DNA of 64,000 nucleotides, taken from the NCBI GenBank assembly GCA_947581865.1, contig CANPWA010000003.1:62001-126000 (forward strand), in the 5' to 3' direction. Shown in pieces: positions 52,279 to 64,000 of this stretch. The stretch comes from an uncultured Acetatifactor sp. GTDB lineage: Bacteria > Bacillota > Clostridia > Lachnospirales > Lachnospiraceae. The notes below the pieces were generated by a model. It had not been told where the DNA came from, did not search any database, and saw nothing but the letters and a program-made list of their open reading frames with translations. The position numbers and the translations under genes were made by a program. Each line of letters starts with the position of its first letter. Position 1 is the first letter of the stretch.

Positions 52279-52304
52279 GGCAGGCAGGGGAAACCCTGCC
52301 TGCC
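52279..52304 (+). other. GC-rich hairpin with GAAA tetraloop
   Basis: GGCAGGCAGGG, loop GAAA, CCCTGCCTGCC: a perfect 11-bp stem, 28 bases after the SPFH stop. Followed by TGTTTA, so only weakly terminator-like. Confidence 0.7.
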
Positions 52305-52375
52305 TGTTTACGGAATACAGCGGCGTTTTTTTGGCATTTGCGATAGAAAGTCATCTGATTGGGGAGTAGAGAGAA

Positions 52376-53149
52376 TTGAGTGCGAATATCATCCTAATAT
52401 TGATCATAGTCATTCTGGTCATCGCTTTCTTCGTGGGGCTGGGAGTGACGCTCTATCTGGTGTACCGGAATATTAAGCGAAAGGTGAGCGGATACTCCCG
52501 TATGATCTTCGGCACGGAAGACCCTGTGGAGGGCATAAAGAAACGGGAGCTGGAGGTCGCAGACACCCCGAAGTCCGTGTCATCGGCGACAAATATCTAT
52601 CTGCCTCAGATCATGAAGGATTTTCCGGAATTTCACTATGATGAGATGAAGAGCAGGGCAGAAAATGTATTGATTTCCTTTCTGCGCAGTATTGACGAGA
52701 ACAATCCCTCCCTTCTTGAGGAAGGGACGGAGGAACTCAGAGATATGCTGCGCATGCGGATCGAGGGGCTGCGCAGCCGGGATGTGCGGGAGCATTTTCA
52801 GAGGATTCGCATCCACAGGACGGAGATCAACCAATATCGGAAACAAAAGGGACGCTGCAGCGTGATCCTGCAGTCTTCCGTGGAATATATCCATTATGTG
52901 GAAAAGGGCGGGAGTGTCACGGAAGGGCGCAGGGACCTGAAGACGCAGTCCCGCTATAATGTGGAAGTGGATTACATACAGGACAGGGATCTGGTGGAGC
53001 GTTCGGAGGATACCGGGCTGGGGCTGAACTGTCCCAACTGCGGGGCGCCTTTGCCGTCTCTGGGAGCAAAGAAATGCCTGTACTGTGATACCCCGGTGGT
53101 GGAATTTAACATCCGCGTGTGGAATTTCAGTTCCGTGAAGGAAGTTTAG
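52376..53149 (+). CDS. Membrane-anchored zinc-ribbon protein (possibly Tim44-like)
   Basis: 257 residues. One N-terminal span (about 3-28), a linker, a domain (about 75-200) with FHYDEMKSRAENVLISFLRS and QSSVEYIHYVEKGGSVTEGR that resembles Tim44-like cone folds, and a C-terminal zinc ribbon CPNCGAPLPSLGAKKCLYCD. The TTG start at 52376 follows GGGGAG. It probably works with the SPFH protein. Confidence 0.7.
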   Translation: MSANIILILIIVILVIAFFVGLGVTLYLVYRNIKRKVSGYSRMIFGTEDPVEGIKKRELEVADTPKSVSSATNIYLPQIMKDFPEFHYDEMKSRAENVLISFLRSIDENNPSLLEEGTEELRDMLRMRIEGLRSRDVREHFQRIRIHRTEINQYRKQKGRCSVILQSSVEYIHYVEKGGSVTEGRRDLKTQSRYNVEVDYIQDRDLVERSEDTGLGLNCPNCGAPLPSLGAKKCLYCDTPVVEFNIRVWNFSSVKEV

Positions 53150-53159
53150 GAGGAAGAAA

Positions 53160-55888
53160 ATGCAGAGTAATTTGGACTTGGATAATCTGCTGGTCAGTGC
53201 AGAGATCGGCGTGCTCTATCTGGATAAAGCTCTGGTTATCCGCAAGATCACGCCGTTAATGTACAGACATACACAACTTGCGGCGGAGGATGTGGGCAGG
53301 AAGCTTTCCGAAATCTGCTTTATGGAAGAATACAATGGGCTGCAGGCGGATGTGGAGAGCTGCATGCTGCAGGATGCGGAGCTGGAGCGTGAGATCGTAC
53401 AGGATGAGACGGTCATTCTGCTGCGCATCAGCCCCTACCGGAACGGGGAAGGGCTGATCGAGGGGGCGATGGTGTTACTGTTTGACATCACGAGCCGGCG
53501 CAGGAAGGAAGAGGAGCTTTGGGAGAACTCCCGCAAGGATTCCATGACAGGGCTTTTAAACCATGCTGCCGCGCAGAAGCGGGTGGAGGAGGGGCTTGAA
53601 AGGCTTGCTCCCGGTCAGACAGCATATCTGATCATATGTGATGTGGATAATTTTAAGCAGATCAATGACACCAACGGGCATTTTTTTGGGGACGGTGTGA
53701 TCTGTTCCTTTGCGGAGCAGCTGGACCGTCAGCTTCCGGACGCCGTAAAGGGACGTATCGGCGGCGATGAGTTCCTCGCCTATGTGGAGGATATGGGCAG
53801 GGGGGAACTGGAGCGGCGGCTCGGCGAGATCAATCACTTTATGTCGGACCGCTATGGTGACGACAAGATGGGTCAGGTGATCTCCAGCAGTGTCGGGGTG
53901 GCGGTGGTGACCGCCGGACAGAGCGACTATCAGGTGGTATTCCAGTGGGCGGACAACGCTCTGTACCGGGTAAAGAACGGGCATAAGGGAAGTTATGTCA
54001 TCCTGGAGGTGCCAAAGGACATGAGTCTGCCCAAGACCGGGTATCTGGACCGGCAGAAGGAACCCTTTGAAGACATAGAGGGGGAAATGATCCATACGGA
54101 GGAAGAACTGGTGACTTTCTGCCAGGAGATTCTGGAAAATGTGGAAAATGTCACGGCGGCTTTGAAAATGATCAGTGAGAGGACCTGCCGCTTCTACAAT
54201 CTGGACGATATGGTGTGCGTGGAGCATCAGGAAGGTGCAAACCATGCGCTGTACCAGTGGAGCGACGTGGAAAAGACGGAGTTTGCGCAATCCATGGAAG
54301 ATCCGGAAGTATATGGATGGGAGCATCTGCGCCATCTCACGGATCCGGCAGGCTGCGTCATCTGCCGGGCAAAACAGATGCCCGGCAGAAATATGCAGAA
54401 AGCGCAGTCGGCGCTTTTAGTGCTCTCCACCTCCGTGCGGGATTATCATGGCAGTGTTGTCTTTGCTGACCGAAGCCGGGAAAGGGACTGGGTCCGGATG
54501 AAGACGACGCTCATGCAGATTTCCAGCAAGATATTTTACAGGATGCGTGCCCTGAAGCAGGAGAGCGAGAGGCGCCATGCCCTGGATCTGAAACTCAATT
54601 ATGACGGGCTGACGGGGCTTTCGGCGTATAACCGTTTTATCCTCGATGCTGCGGAATATCTGGAAGACAACAGGGGAGGAGAGCTGTACTGTATTTATAC
54701 GGACTTTTCCGGTTTCCGATATTTTAATGAAATTTACGGTTATGAGATGGGGGACGGAATCCTGCGCCGCTTTGCGGAGGCGCTGCTGGAAAGATACGAA
54801 GGAAACGGCATTTTTTCCAGGATCAGCTCCGATCATTTTGTGGGGATCGTCCGCAGGGAAAACGGCGGGGACGCGGCGGAGGAGTATCGGGATTTTACAA
54901 TAAATTTTGCGGCGGAGTGCAACCGGGACTTCCCGCTGACCAATCTGGCGCTTGCCTCCGGGCTCTATCAGATCCGCGGAGAGGATTCCAATGTGGGCGC
55001 CATTGTGGACAATGCCAACGAGGCGCGAAAGACCTGCAAGGAGCACCAGGTGGAGACCGTGGTGAGACTTTACACCGATGAACTCAGACAGGAGCTGGAA
55101 AATATCAGGGCGATCAATTCCAATATCTTAAAGGGGCTGAAGAACGAAGAATTCATCGCTTATCTGCAGCCGAAGGTGAGCTTAAAAAGCGGAAGGATCG
55201 TGGGGGCGGAGGCTCTGGCAAGATGGATCCGCCCCGACGGCAGCCGGGTGATGCCCAGGGATTTTATAGAGATCGCGGAGAAAAACGGCTATATCACCAG
55301 AATTGATTTCCAGATACTGGATCAGGTCATCGCGTATCTGCGGGAGGCGGTGGAGACAGGAGAGGAAGTGGTGCCTGTGTCCGTTAATTTCTCCAGAAGG
55401 AACAATGAATTTGAGGATTTTGTCCCCAACATCCTGAAGCGGTTGGAGGAAAACCATATTCCCCGTCATCTTCTGGAGGCGGAAGTGACGGAGTCGGTGT
55501 TTATGGCGGATCTGGGCATTGTGGATGACAATATGAAGAGGCTTCGCACGGAGGGAGTGGACGTGTCCGTGGATGATTTTGGGAGCGGATATTCCTCGCT
55601 GAATCTGCTGGCGAAGGTTTCTGCCGACACGATCAAGCTGGATCGGCTGTTTTTGGATGCTGCGGGCAGGGACGAACGGGGGCAGACGGTGATCCGATAT
55701 CTTACCGGGATGCTGAAAAGTCTGGGCTTTACGGTGCTCGCCGAGGGTGTTGAGACGGAGGAGCAGCTAAAGTGGATGCGGACAGCCGGCTGCGACCTGA
55801 TACAGGGATTCTATTACGCAAAGCCCATGAGCATCGAGGATTTTAAAATTTTTCTGAAAGAATATAATTCCAAAAAACCGGAGAGAGT

Positions 55889-55892
<4 letters not shown>
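53160..55892 (+). CDS. PAS-GGDEF-GGDEF(degenerate)-EAL protein
   Basis: 910 residues, soluble. PAS-like (about 1-120), GGDEF with intact GGDEF (about 200, RIGGDEFLAY), a GAF-like linker (about 310-470), a second GGDEF fold with SSDHF instead of the motif (about 555), and EAL with AEALARW (about 682), DDFGSGYSS and AEGVETEEQ. Both synthase and hydrolase activity toward c-di-GMP are possible. 11 bases after the zinc-ribbon gene; its stop overlaps pcrA (ATGA). Confidence 0.92.
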
Positions 55893-58192
<2,300 letters not shown>

Positions 58193-58255
58193 TAATTTCA
58201 GCAAAAATGTGGTATTCTATAGAAAGACCACCTAAGAAGAAAGGAAGGTATCGCA

Positions 58256-58525
58256 ATGGATAGACTGGAGAAAGCTTTGGAGATGGCAAATGAGTTCAGG
58301 CTCAATGACCTGATCGGCAAGAAGAAAGAGGAGGAAGCGAAACAGAAAAAATGCAATATACTCCTCATTGTTCTGGCAGTGATCGGCGCGATGGCTGCAG
58401 CCGCTGCAATCGCTTTTGTGGTGTATCGTTATTTCCATCCGGATTATCTGGAGGATTTTGACGACGATTTCGAGGACGATTTTGAGGATGATGAAGACTT
58501 CTTCGAGGACGAAGGAGTAAATTAA
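58256..58525 (+). CDS. Small single-span protein with acidic tail
   Basis: 89 residues. N-terminal amphipathic helix (MDRLEKALEMANEFRLNDLI) and Lys-rich part, one span (about 34-56), then a tail of Asp/Glu/Phe repeats (FDDDFEDDFEDDEDFFEDE). The tail would be outside or charged against a partner. Not recognised; conserved in type between helicase and methylase genes in related bacteria (from memory, not checked). AAGGAAGG precedes the ATG. Confidence 0.75.
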   Translation: MDRLEKALEMANEFRLNDLIGKKKEEEAKQKKCNILLIVLAVIGAMAAAAAIAFVVYRYFHPDYLEDFDDDFEDDFEDDEDFFEDEGVN

Positions 58526-58529
58526 ATCT

Positions 58530-59945
58530 ATGAAAAAAGGACAGGTATATGAGGGCATCGTCGAGAGGGTGGATTTCCCCGGAAAGGGCATTGTGCGTGT
58601 GGGGGAGGAGACCGCAGTTGTCAAGCTGTGCCTGCCCGGTCAGAAGATTCGTTTTTCTGTCAATAAAGTGCGCAAAGGGAAGGCGGAAGGAAGGCTTCTT
58701 GAGGTGGTGGAGACATCGCCTCTGGAGACCCAGACTCCGTGTTCCCATTTTGGGTTGTGCGGAGGATGTACATATTTGTCCCTTTCCTATGAGGAGCAGC
58801 TGAAAATCAAGGAAGCCCAGGTGAAAAGACTTCTGGACGGCGCCCTTGCGGGCAGACAGGGGGAGTGGCTCTATGAGGGCATCAAAAAAAGCCCTGTGGC
58901 GTATGAGTACCGCAACAAGATGGAATTTTCCTTTGGGGATGAGTATAAGGGCGGCCCTCTCGCGCTGGGAATGCACAAAAGGGGCAGCTTTTACGATCTG
59001 GTGACGGTGGAGGGCTGCCGCATCGTGGACGGCGATTACCGTCTGATCTTAAAGACCGTGCGGGATTTTTTTGCGGACAGAGGAGTTTCTTTTTTCCACA
59101 GGCTGACCCATGAGGGTTATCTGAGGCATCTGTTGGTGAGAAAAGCTTCCCGGACGGGGGAGATTCTTGTAGCGCTGGTGACCAGCTCCCAGGAGCCGCG
59201 GGAAGGCGGCAGGGAACGGGAGCTTTTGGAAGATTTTCTGCGGCATCTGCTGGAACTGGAGCGCGGAAAACGGCTGAGCGGAAGATTTGCGGGGATTTTG
59301 CACATTGTCAACGATTCTCTGGCGGATGTGGTGCAGAGCGACCGGACGGACATTCTGTACGGGAAGGATTATTTTTATGAGGAGCTTCTCGGGCTGCGCT
59401 TTAAAATTTCTGCCTTTTCCTTTTTCCAGACCAATTCCCACAGCGCGGAAGTGCTCTATGAGACAGCGCGGAGCTATGTGGGAACCTTAGGCGGGAAAGA
59501 GAGGGTCGTGTTCGACCTTTACAGCGGGACGGGTACCATTGCCCAGCTGATGGCGCCGGCGGCAAAAAAGGTCATCGGCGTGGAGATCGTGGAGGAGGCG
59601 GTGGAGGCCGCCCGCAGAAGTGCGTATGAGAATGGGATCTTCAACTGTGAGTTCATCGCGGGAGATGTGTTGAAGGTGCTCGATGAAGTGGAGGAGAAGC
59701 CGGATGTCATCATCCTTGATCCTCCCCGGGACGGCATTCACCCTAAGGCTCTGCCCAAAATCCTTTCTTACGGTGTGGACAGTATCGTCTATATTTCCTG
59801 TAAGCCCACCAGTCTGGTGAGGGATCTGGAGACTTTTCTCGCGGGCGGCTATGTGGTGGAGCGCGCCGTCGCCGTGGATCAGTTCCCCTGGACAGGCGGG
59901 GTGGAGGTCGTGGCACAAATGCGGCATTTACAGGGCGGTGGATGA
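58530..59945 (+). CDS. rlmD: 23S rRNA (uracil-5-)-methyltransferase RlmD-like
   Basis: 471 residues. TRAM domain (about 1-55), an iron-sulfur motif PCSHFGLCGGCTY with a further Cys in VEGCRIVDGDY, then the SAM domain with DLYSGTGTIAQLM, LDPPRDGIHPKAL and the catalytic Cys in VYISCKPTSLVRDL. Clostridial homologues methylate U1939/U747-type sites. Start 4 bases after the small acidic protein gene. Confidence 0.92.
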   Translation: MKKGQVYEGIVERVDFPGKGIVRVGEETAVVKLCLPGQKIRFSVNKVRKGKAEGRLLEVVETSPLETQTPCSHFGLCGGCTYLSLSYEEQLKIKEAQVKRLLDGALAGRQGEWLYEGIKKSPVAYEYRNKMEFSFGDEYKGGPLALGMHKRGSFYDLVTVEGCRIVDGDYRLILKTVRDFFADRGVSFFHRLTHEGYLRHLLVRKASRTGEILVALVTSSQEPREGGRERELLEDFLRHLLELERGKRLSGRFAGILHIVNDSLADVVQSDRTDILYGKDYFYEELLGLRFKISAFSFFQTNSHSAEVLYETARSYVGTLGGKERVVFDLYSGTGTIAQLMAPAAKKVIGVEIVEEAVEAARRSAYENGIFNCEFIAGDVLKVLDEVEEKPDVIILDPPRDGIHPKALPKILSYGVDSIVYISCKPTSLVRDLETFLAGGYVVERAVAVDQFPWTGGVEVVAQMRHLQGGG

Positions 59946-60058
59946 GGCAGGAGCAGAAACCGGCAAAGACTGTTCAAGCTTAAAAATATGTGGTAAAATA
60001 TTTTAAATATTTCTTTTTGGATGAGCCGGGGACTATCCGGGCTTCGAGGGACAGTGAA

Positions 60059-60622
60059 ATGAGTGACTGGAAGATTTATGGGCAGCTTTATTGGGCGTTT
60101 CTGCGCATCGGAGGGCTTACCTTTGGCGGGGGCTTAAGCATGCTTCCCATGTTGAAATATGAATTGGTGGAAAAGAAACAGTGGCTGACGGAGGAGGAGC
60201 TTTTGGACTGTTATGCCATCGGGCAATGTACCCCCGGGATCATCGCCGTCAATACTGCCACCTTTGTGGGATATAAGAAGAAGGGCGTGGCGGGCGGCAT
60301 TGTGTCCACCCTGGGCATGGTGACTCCCTCGCTGATCATCATCACGCTGATCGCCGCCTGTCTGGAGAACTTTATGAGTAATCCCTGGCTGCAGCATGCG
60401 CTGATGGGGGTGCGGGGAATTGTCTGTGCGCTGATGATCAACACCGTTATCAATCTGGCGGGAAAGAGCCTGGTGGATGTGTTTACCTGTGTGATCTGCG
60501 CGGCGGTTTTGGCAATCTGTCTTCTGACGGATCTTCCCACCATCCTGATCGTGGTGGTATCCGCGCTTTTGGGGATCCTTTTTGAGCGCCTGAAAAAGCG
60601 GGGGAAGGGAGGGAAAACCTGA
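60059..60622 (+). CDS. chrA: Chromate transporter, first half-size subunit
   Basis: 187 residues, one ChrA domain: FLRIGGLTFGGGLSMLPMLK, IAVNTATFVGY and IVSTLGMVTPSLIII, with about five spans. Half-size ChrA proteins act in pairs. The ATG at 60059 (MSDWKIYGQ) is preferred over a longer frame from 59990. The TGA overlaps the next ATG. Confidence 0.85.
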   Translation: MSDWKIYGQLYWAFLRIGGLTFGGGLSMLPMLKYELVEKKQWLTEEELLDCYAIGQCTPGIIAVNTATFVGYKKKGVAGGIVSTLGMVTPSLIIITLIAACLENFMSNPWLQHALMGVRGIVCALMINTVINLAGKSLVDVFTCVICAAVLAICLLTDLPTILIVVVSALLGILFERLKKRGKGGKT

Positions 60623-61179
60623 TGGAGATCGTCTGGGAGCTTTTCTGGGAATTTTTTAAGATCGGGCTTTTTGCCGTGGGAGGCGGCCCGGCGACGCTGC
60701 CGTTTCTCATGGATCTGGCGCAGAAAAAACCGTGGTATACCATGGGGCAGCTGACCGATATGATTGCCATCAGCGAGTCCACCCCGGGACCTCTGGGGTT
60801 AAATATGTCCACCTATGCCGGGTATCAGGCACTGGGGATCCGGGGAGGGCTGGTGTCTTCGCTGGGGCTGGTGCTTCCCAGTGTGATCATTATCGTACTG
60901 ATCGCCAAATTTCTGGAAAATTTTAATGAAAATCCGTATGTGAAGGCAGCGTTTAAGGGGATCCGCCCCGCTGTGACGGCGCTTATCGCAGCGGCGGTAC
61001 TTCGGCTGTGCCGGGTATCCCTGTTCGCGGAGGCAGAGGGTGTGCTGTCGCCGGCCGTAGGTTCCATGATCGTGGCTGTGGTCATGTTTGGCGTACTTCA
61101 GATAAAACAGTTGAACCGTTTCCATCCCGCGCTCTGGTTTCTGATAGGCGCGCTGGCGGGAGTGATCTTTCAAATGTGA
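60622..61179 (+). CDS. chrA: Chromate transporter, second half-size subunit
   Basis: 185 residues, the partner ChrA domain: FFKIGLFAVGGGPATLPFLM, ISESTPGPLGLNMSTYAGYQ, SLGLVLPSVIIIVLIAKFLE. One-base overlap with the first subunit. Whether chromate or another anion is carried is not shown by sequence. Confidence 0.87.
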   Translation: MEIVWELFWEFFKIGLFAVGGGPATLPFLMDLAQKKPWYTMGQLTDMIAISESTPGPLGLNMSTYAGYQALGIRGGLVSSLGLVLPSVIIIVLIAKFLENFNENPYVKAAFKGIRPAVTALIAAAVLRLCRVSLFAEAEGVLSPAVGSMIVAVVMFGVLQIKQLNRFHPALWFLIGALAGVIFQM

Positions 61180-61220
61180 TGTGTATAGGATCTTAAAAAA
61201 GGAAAACAGGAGGAGCTCTT

Positions 61221-63680
61221 ATGGTGGACATTTTCTTTGACAAGCTGTATCGCAGTGAGCGGGCTGCCGAGCCGTGTTATATCGGTATCCCGGTGAAGAA
61301 GGGACAGCTTTGGGATCACGCAGCGGTCCGTGTGTATCAGGAAGGCAGGGAAGTGCCCCTGCAGACGAAGGTGACTTCGCGGCATAAGGACGGTTCCGTC
61401 CGTTTCCTGTTCCTGCGTTTCCTTGCGGACCTGCCGGCAAACAAGGGTACGGTGCTGCAATGTGACCTGCATTCTGCCCAAGGGGCGCCCAGGGCGGAGC
61501 GCTTTGACGGGGCAGTGTCAAATCGGGCGGCCGAAGAGAGCGGATGCGCGCTGCATGTGGAGGAGGACGGACAGGGGATCACCGTGTCCACGCTCTGCGG
61601 CGGGGGACAGGAAATGTCATTCAGGGTACGGCATCAGGGGCAGAATCTGTTTGAATATCTGGATGCCTGCGGACGGCGCTATGAGAAAGAGCAGTTTCTG
61701 GGCCCGTTCTTAAAGGACGGTGAAGGGCAGCATTATCAGGTGAGGTTCGGCGAATGGCAGGTGGCAGAGCAGGGCGCGGTCTGCACGATACTGAAGGCAA
61801 AGGGCAGCAATGTCCCTGAAAACGCTCCGGCAGACGGCGGAAAGGGCAGCGGTGCCCCCCACGTTGATTTTGAGTGTAAGCTCACCGCCTGGGCGGGCAA
61901 ACCCTGGGTGGAGGTGTCCTACCGCATCATCAATACCACGGATGCGCCGCTGCATGTGGCTTCCCTGGTTTTTAGGCTGCTGAGGGTTCCCGGGGAGAGC
62001 GCTGGAGGAGAGCTGGTGCGCATGGAGGCTTCCGGCACGACAGATTCCACGGGATGCGGGGATCATGTGGATGCTGCCGAGTTCGGGGAGGGCCCCGTAT
62101 TCCATGCCAGAGGGCTGGGAGAACTCGCGGAGGCGGCAGCGCATACTGCGGTGGAGCGGGTGCGGACCTGTGTGGGACGCTCTAACTACAAGACGGACTT
62201 TTATCTGGGGAGGGACGGTGCGGCGGTGAGCCATGTGGCGGATGCCGCTCTGCTGATGCAGGAGGCGAACGAGCATTTTGCGGAGGTCCTTTACGGCACT
62301 TTTTTTGCGGATGTCACAGACGATAGGGGAGGCGTGTGTGCCACGATATTCCAGGCGCAGCAGAATTTTCCCAAGGCGGTTCAGGCGGAGGGAGCCGGGC
62401 TGTCTGTGATGCTGGTGCCGGAAAATGTGGAAAAGGTAGTGATGCAGACGGGAATGTCGAGAGAGCAGAAGTTTTTGCTGCATTTCCACAGCGCTGAGGA
62501 GGATCTTGCGGAAATAGACAACCGGAGTCTGATCTATCAGATGCCGGACAGACCCTATCTGGCGCCTGAGACGCACAGGGATTCCGGGGTGTGGCTGAAC
62601 GTGTTCAGCGATAAGCAGGACATTGACGTGGAGAGATGCCTGGTGGGACGTGCAGACGGGCATGGCAGGGCGTACGGCATGCTGAACTTTGGCGACTCCT
62701 ATGATGCCGCTTACACGGCGCAGGGGCGCGGAGGCGGCAGACTGGTCTGGTGCAACAATGAGTATGATTATCCCCATGCCTGTGCGCTTTTGTATGTGCG
62801 CACCGGGATCCGCAGATTTCTGGATTACAATATCGCGTCCTGCAGCCACTGGATGGATGTGGACGTCTGCCATTATCATCCGGATCCCCTCTATGTGGGA
62901 GGGCAGTGGGAACACTCGGGCGGGCACTGCATGGGCGGTGTCATGGTCTGCTCCCATGAGTGGGTGGAAGGGCTGCTCGACTACTACCATTTTACGGGTG
63001 ACGAGAGAGGGAAAGAGACGGCTCTTGGCATCGGAGAAAATGTGCTGCGGCTGTTGGATACGCCCATGTATGCCAAAGTGGGCGAGGCAAACGCGAGAGA
63101 GACGGGCTGGGCGCTGCGCACCCTGACGGCGCTCTATGTGGAGACCGGGGATGAGAAGTGGATCGGGAAATGCCCCGGAATCTTAAGGGATTTCAAGGTG
63201 TGGGAGGAGCAGTACGGCAATTGGCTGGCGCCTTATACGGACAATACGGTCATCCGCGTGGGATTTATGATCTCCATCGCGATCGGAAGTCTTATGCGCT
63301 ATTACAGAGAGTTCCCCGATCCGGAGCTCAAGGCGATGATGCTGCGTGCCGTGGACGATCTGATCGAAAACTGCTATATGGAGAAGCTGGGCTGTTTTTA
63401 CTATAAGGAGCTGCCGAGTTTGAACCGCCTTGGCAACAATACATTGCTTCTCGAGGCGCTGGCGATCGCCTATGAGCTGTCCGGAGACAAAAAGTACCTG
63501 GAGCCGGGGCTGCTTACGTTCAAAAAGACGGTGGAGGCGGATGTGCCCGGAGCGGTGGGGGAAAAGAAGATCGTGGAGGATGCGGTGACCGTGGGCAAGG
63601 CAAGCAGCAAGAATTTTGCCCAGAGCATGATACCGCTTGCAACCTATTACAGGGCGGCGGCAGAATGCGGGCTGCTGTGA
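61221..63680 (+). CDS. YetA/PcRGLX-like exo-rhamnogalacturonan lyase family protein
   Basis: 819 residues, no signal peptide, so cytoplasmic. N-terminal RIFT-barrel-like part (YRSERAAEPCYIGIPVKKGQ, VPLQTKVTSRHKDGSVRFLF), a beta-sandwich centre, and a C-terminal alpha/alpha toroid (about 500-815: HWMDVDVCHYHPDPLYVGGQ, WEHSGGHCMGGVMVCSHEW). This domain order fits the YetA/PcRGLX family acting on rhamnogalacturonan products. No sugar transporter or other pectin gene is adjacent. GGAGGAGCT precedes the ATG. Confidence 0.7.
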   Translation: MVDIFFDKLYRSERAAEPCYIGIPVKKGQLWDHAAVRVYQEGREVPLQTKVTSRHKDGSVRFLFLRFLADLPANKGTVLQCDLHSAQGAPRAERFDGAVSNRAAEESGCALHVEEDGQGITVSTLCGGGQEMSFRVRHQGQNLFEYLDACGRRYEKEQFLGPFLKDGEGQHYQVRFGEWQVAEQGAVCTILKAKGSNVPENAPADGGKGSGAPHVDFECKLTAWAGKPWVEVSYRIINTTDAPLHVASLVFRLLRVPGESAGGELVRMEASGTTDSTGCGDHVDAAEFGEGPVFHARGLGELAEAAAHTAVERVRTCVGRSNYKTDFYLGRDGAAVSHVADAALLMQEANEHFAEVLYGTFFADVTDDRGGVCATIFQAQQNFPKAVQAEGAGLSVMLVPENVEKVVMQTGMSREQKFLLHFHSAEEDLAEIDNRSLIYQMPDRPYLAPETHRDSGVWLNVFSDKQDIDVERCLVGRADGHGRAYGMLNFGDSYDAAYTAQGRGGGRLVWCNNEYDYPHACALLYVRTGIRRFLDYNIASCSHWMDVDVCHYHPDPLYVGGQWEHSGGHCMGGVMVCSHEWVEGLLDYYHFTGDERGKETALGIGENVLRLLDTPMYAKVGEANARETGWALRTLTALYVETGDEKWIGKCPGILRDFKVWEEQYGNWLAPYTDNTVIRVGFMISIAIGSLMRYYREFPDPELKAMMLRAVDDLIENCYMEKLGCFYYKELPSLNRLGNNTLLLEALAIAYELSGDKKYLEPGLLTFKKTVEADVPGAVGEKKIVEDAVTVGKASSKNFAQSMIPLATYYRAAAECGLL

Positions 63681-63746
63681 GCAGGTATCCGTCTCCCGGC
63701 TTGTGTCAGGAGGAATCTGCAGGTCGCGGAAGGAAAGGCAGGAAGA

Positions 63747-64000
63747 ATGTTTCAGAGATTTTATCCTGACAGTGAGGCGGACGACGCCTACAGCATAGAT
63801 TACGCCGCGCTTTTGAAGTGCGGCTTTCAAGGTGTGATCTTTGACATTGACAATACCCTGGTGCCTCACGGAGCGCCGGCGACCAAGGAGGCGGAAGCGC
63901 TCTTTGCGAAACTCAGGGAGCTTGGATTTTCCACCATGCTCCTGTCCAACAATAAGGAGCCGAGGGTGAAAAGCTTTGCGGACGCGGTAAAAAGCGATTA
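63747..64000 (+). CDS. YqeG family HAD phosphatase (partial, 5' part)
   Basis: 84 codons are visible up to the window end. MFQRFYPDSEADDAYSIDYA is followed by GVIFDIDNTLVPHG, the HAD motif I with both aspartates, and TMLLSNNKEPRVKSFADAV (motif II). This is the YqeG type of Firmicutes, found in the yqeG-yqeH cluster. AAAGGCAGGAAG precedes the ATG. Confidence 0.9.
   Translation, partial: MFQRFYPDSEADDAYSIDYAALLKCGFQGVIFDIDNTLVPHGAPATKEAEALFAKLRELGFSTMLLSNNKEPRVKSFADAVKSD

Overview
The window looks like a chromosomal segment of a spore-forming, moderately GC-rich member of the Clostridia, most likely Lachnospiraceae. It holds spoIIIAH, spoIVB and the gene run asp23-like (yqhY)-nusB-xseA-xseB-ispA-dxs-tlyA-nadK-argR ... 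recN-spoIVB, which is a conserved order in endospore-forming Firmicutes. Almost all genes lie on the + strand; exceptions are typA, a repeat-bearing lipoprotein and a yerC-like regulator. No tRNA, rRNA or CRISPR array was seen.

1-11.9 kb is the housekeeping block: the end of spoIIIAH, deoB, prfC, a transglutaminase-like lipoprotein, the Asp23/Gls24 protein, nusB, exonuclease VII, isoprenoid genes ispA and dxs, tlyA, nadK and argR. Between argR and recN (about 11.95-18.7 kb) the conserved order is broken by an accessory segment. It carries a truncated xre stub, a compact peroxide/metal stress operon (glutathione peroxidase, TSCPD protein, CDF cation exporter, OhrR-type MarR regulator) behind a near-consensus promoter and palindromic operator, then 1.5 kb of decayed genes (aldo/keto reductase stub, resolvase fragment, a possible leader peptide), a divergent SEDS-like membrane protein and more remnants.

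18.7-34 kb: recN and spoIVB, an hsp20 gene with a CIRCE element over its promoter, an amidase lipoprotein, an EAL-type c-di-GMP phosphodiesterase, a frameshifted EamA transporter, typA, a two-OB-fold SSB-like protein, a corrinoid adenosyltransferase, dapA under a lysine riboswitch, dapB and a class III fructose bisphosphatase.

34.2-43.0 kb is the most unusual part: an uninterrupted co-directional array of small acidic, membrane and SUKH/DUF6985-like proteins behind an XRE regulator, with an almost perfect 1,016-bp direct repeat, a frameshifted gene and an ankyrin fragment. It looks like an orphan immunity-gene array of the polymorphic-toxin type, with no toxin in the window.

43-64 kb is mixed core and accessory: a repeat-rich lipoprotein, an isolated eukaryotic-type HisA, a PTS_EIIC_2 membrane protein, a degenerate LytM protein paired with a bactofilin, a yerC-like regulator, DUF1836 and PHP proteins, a HIT protein, an orphan NMT1-type binding lipoprotein, an SPFH/zinc-ribbon pair, a GGDEF-EAL protein, pcrA, rlmD, a split chromate transporter, a YetA/PcRGLX-like enzyme and the start of a YqeG-type phosphatase. 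All functional statements are by recognition of sequence motifs; no searches were run.
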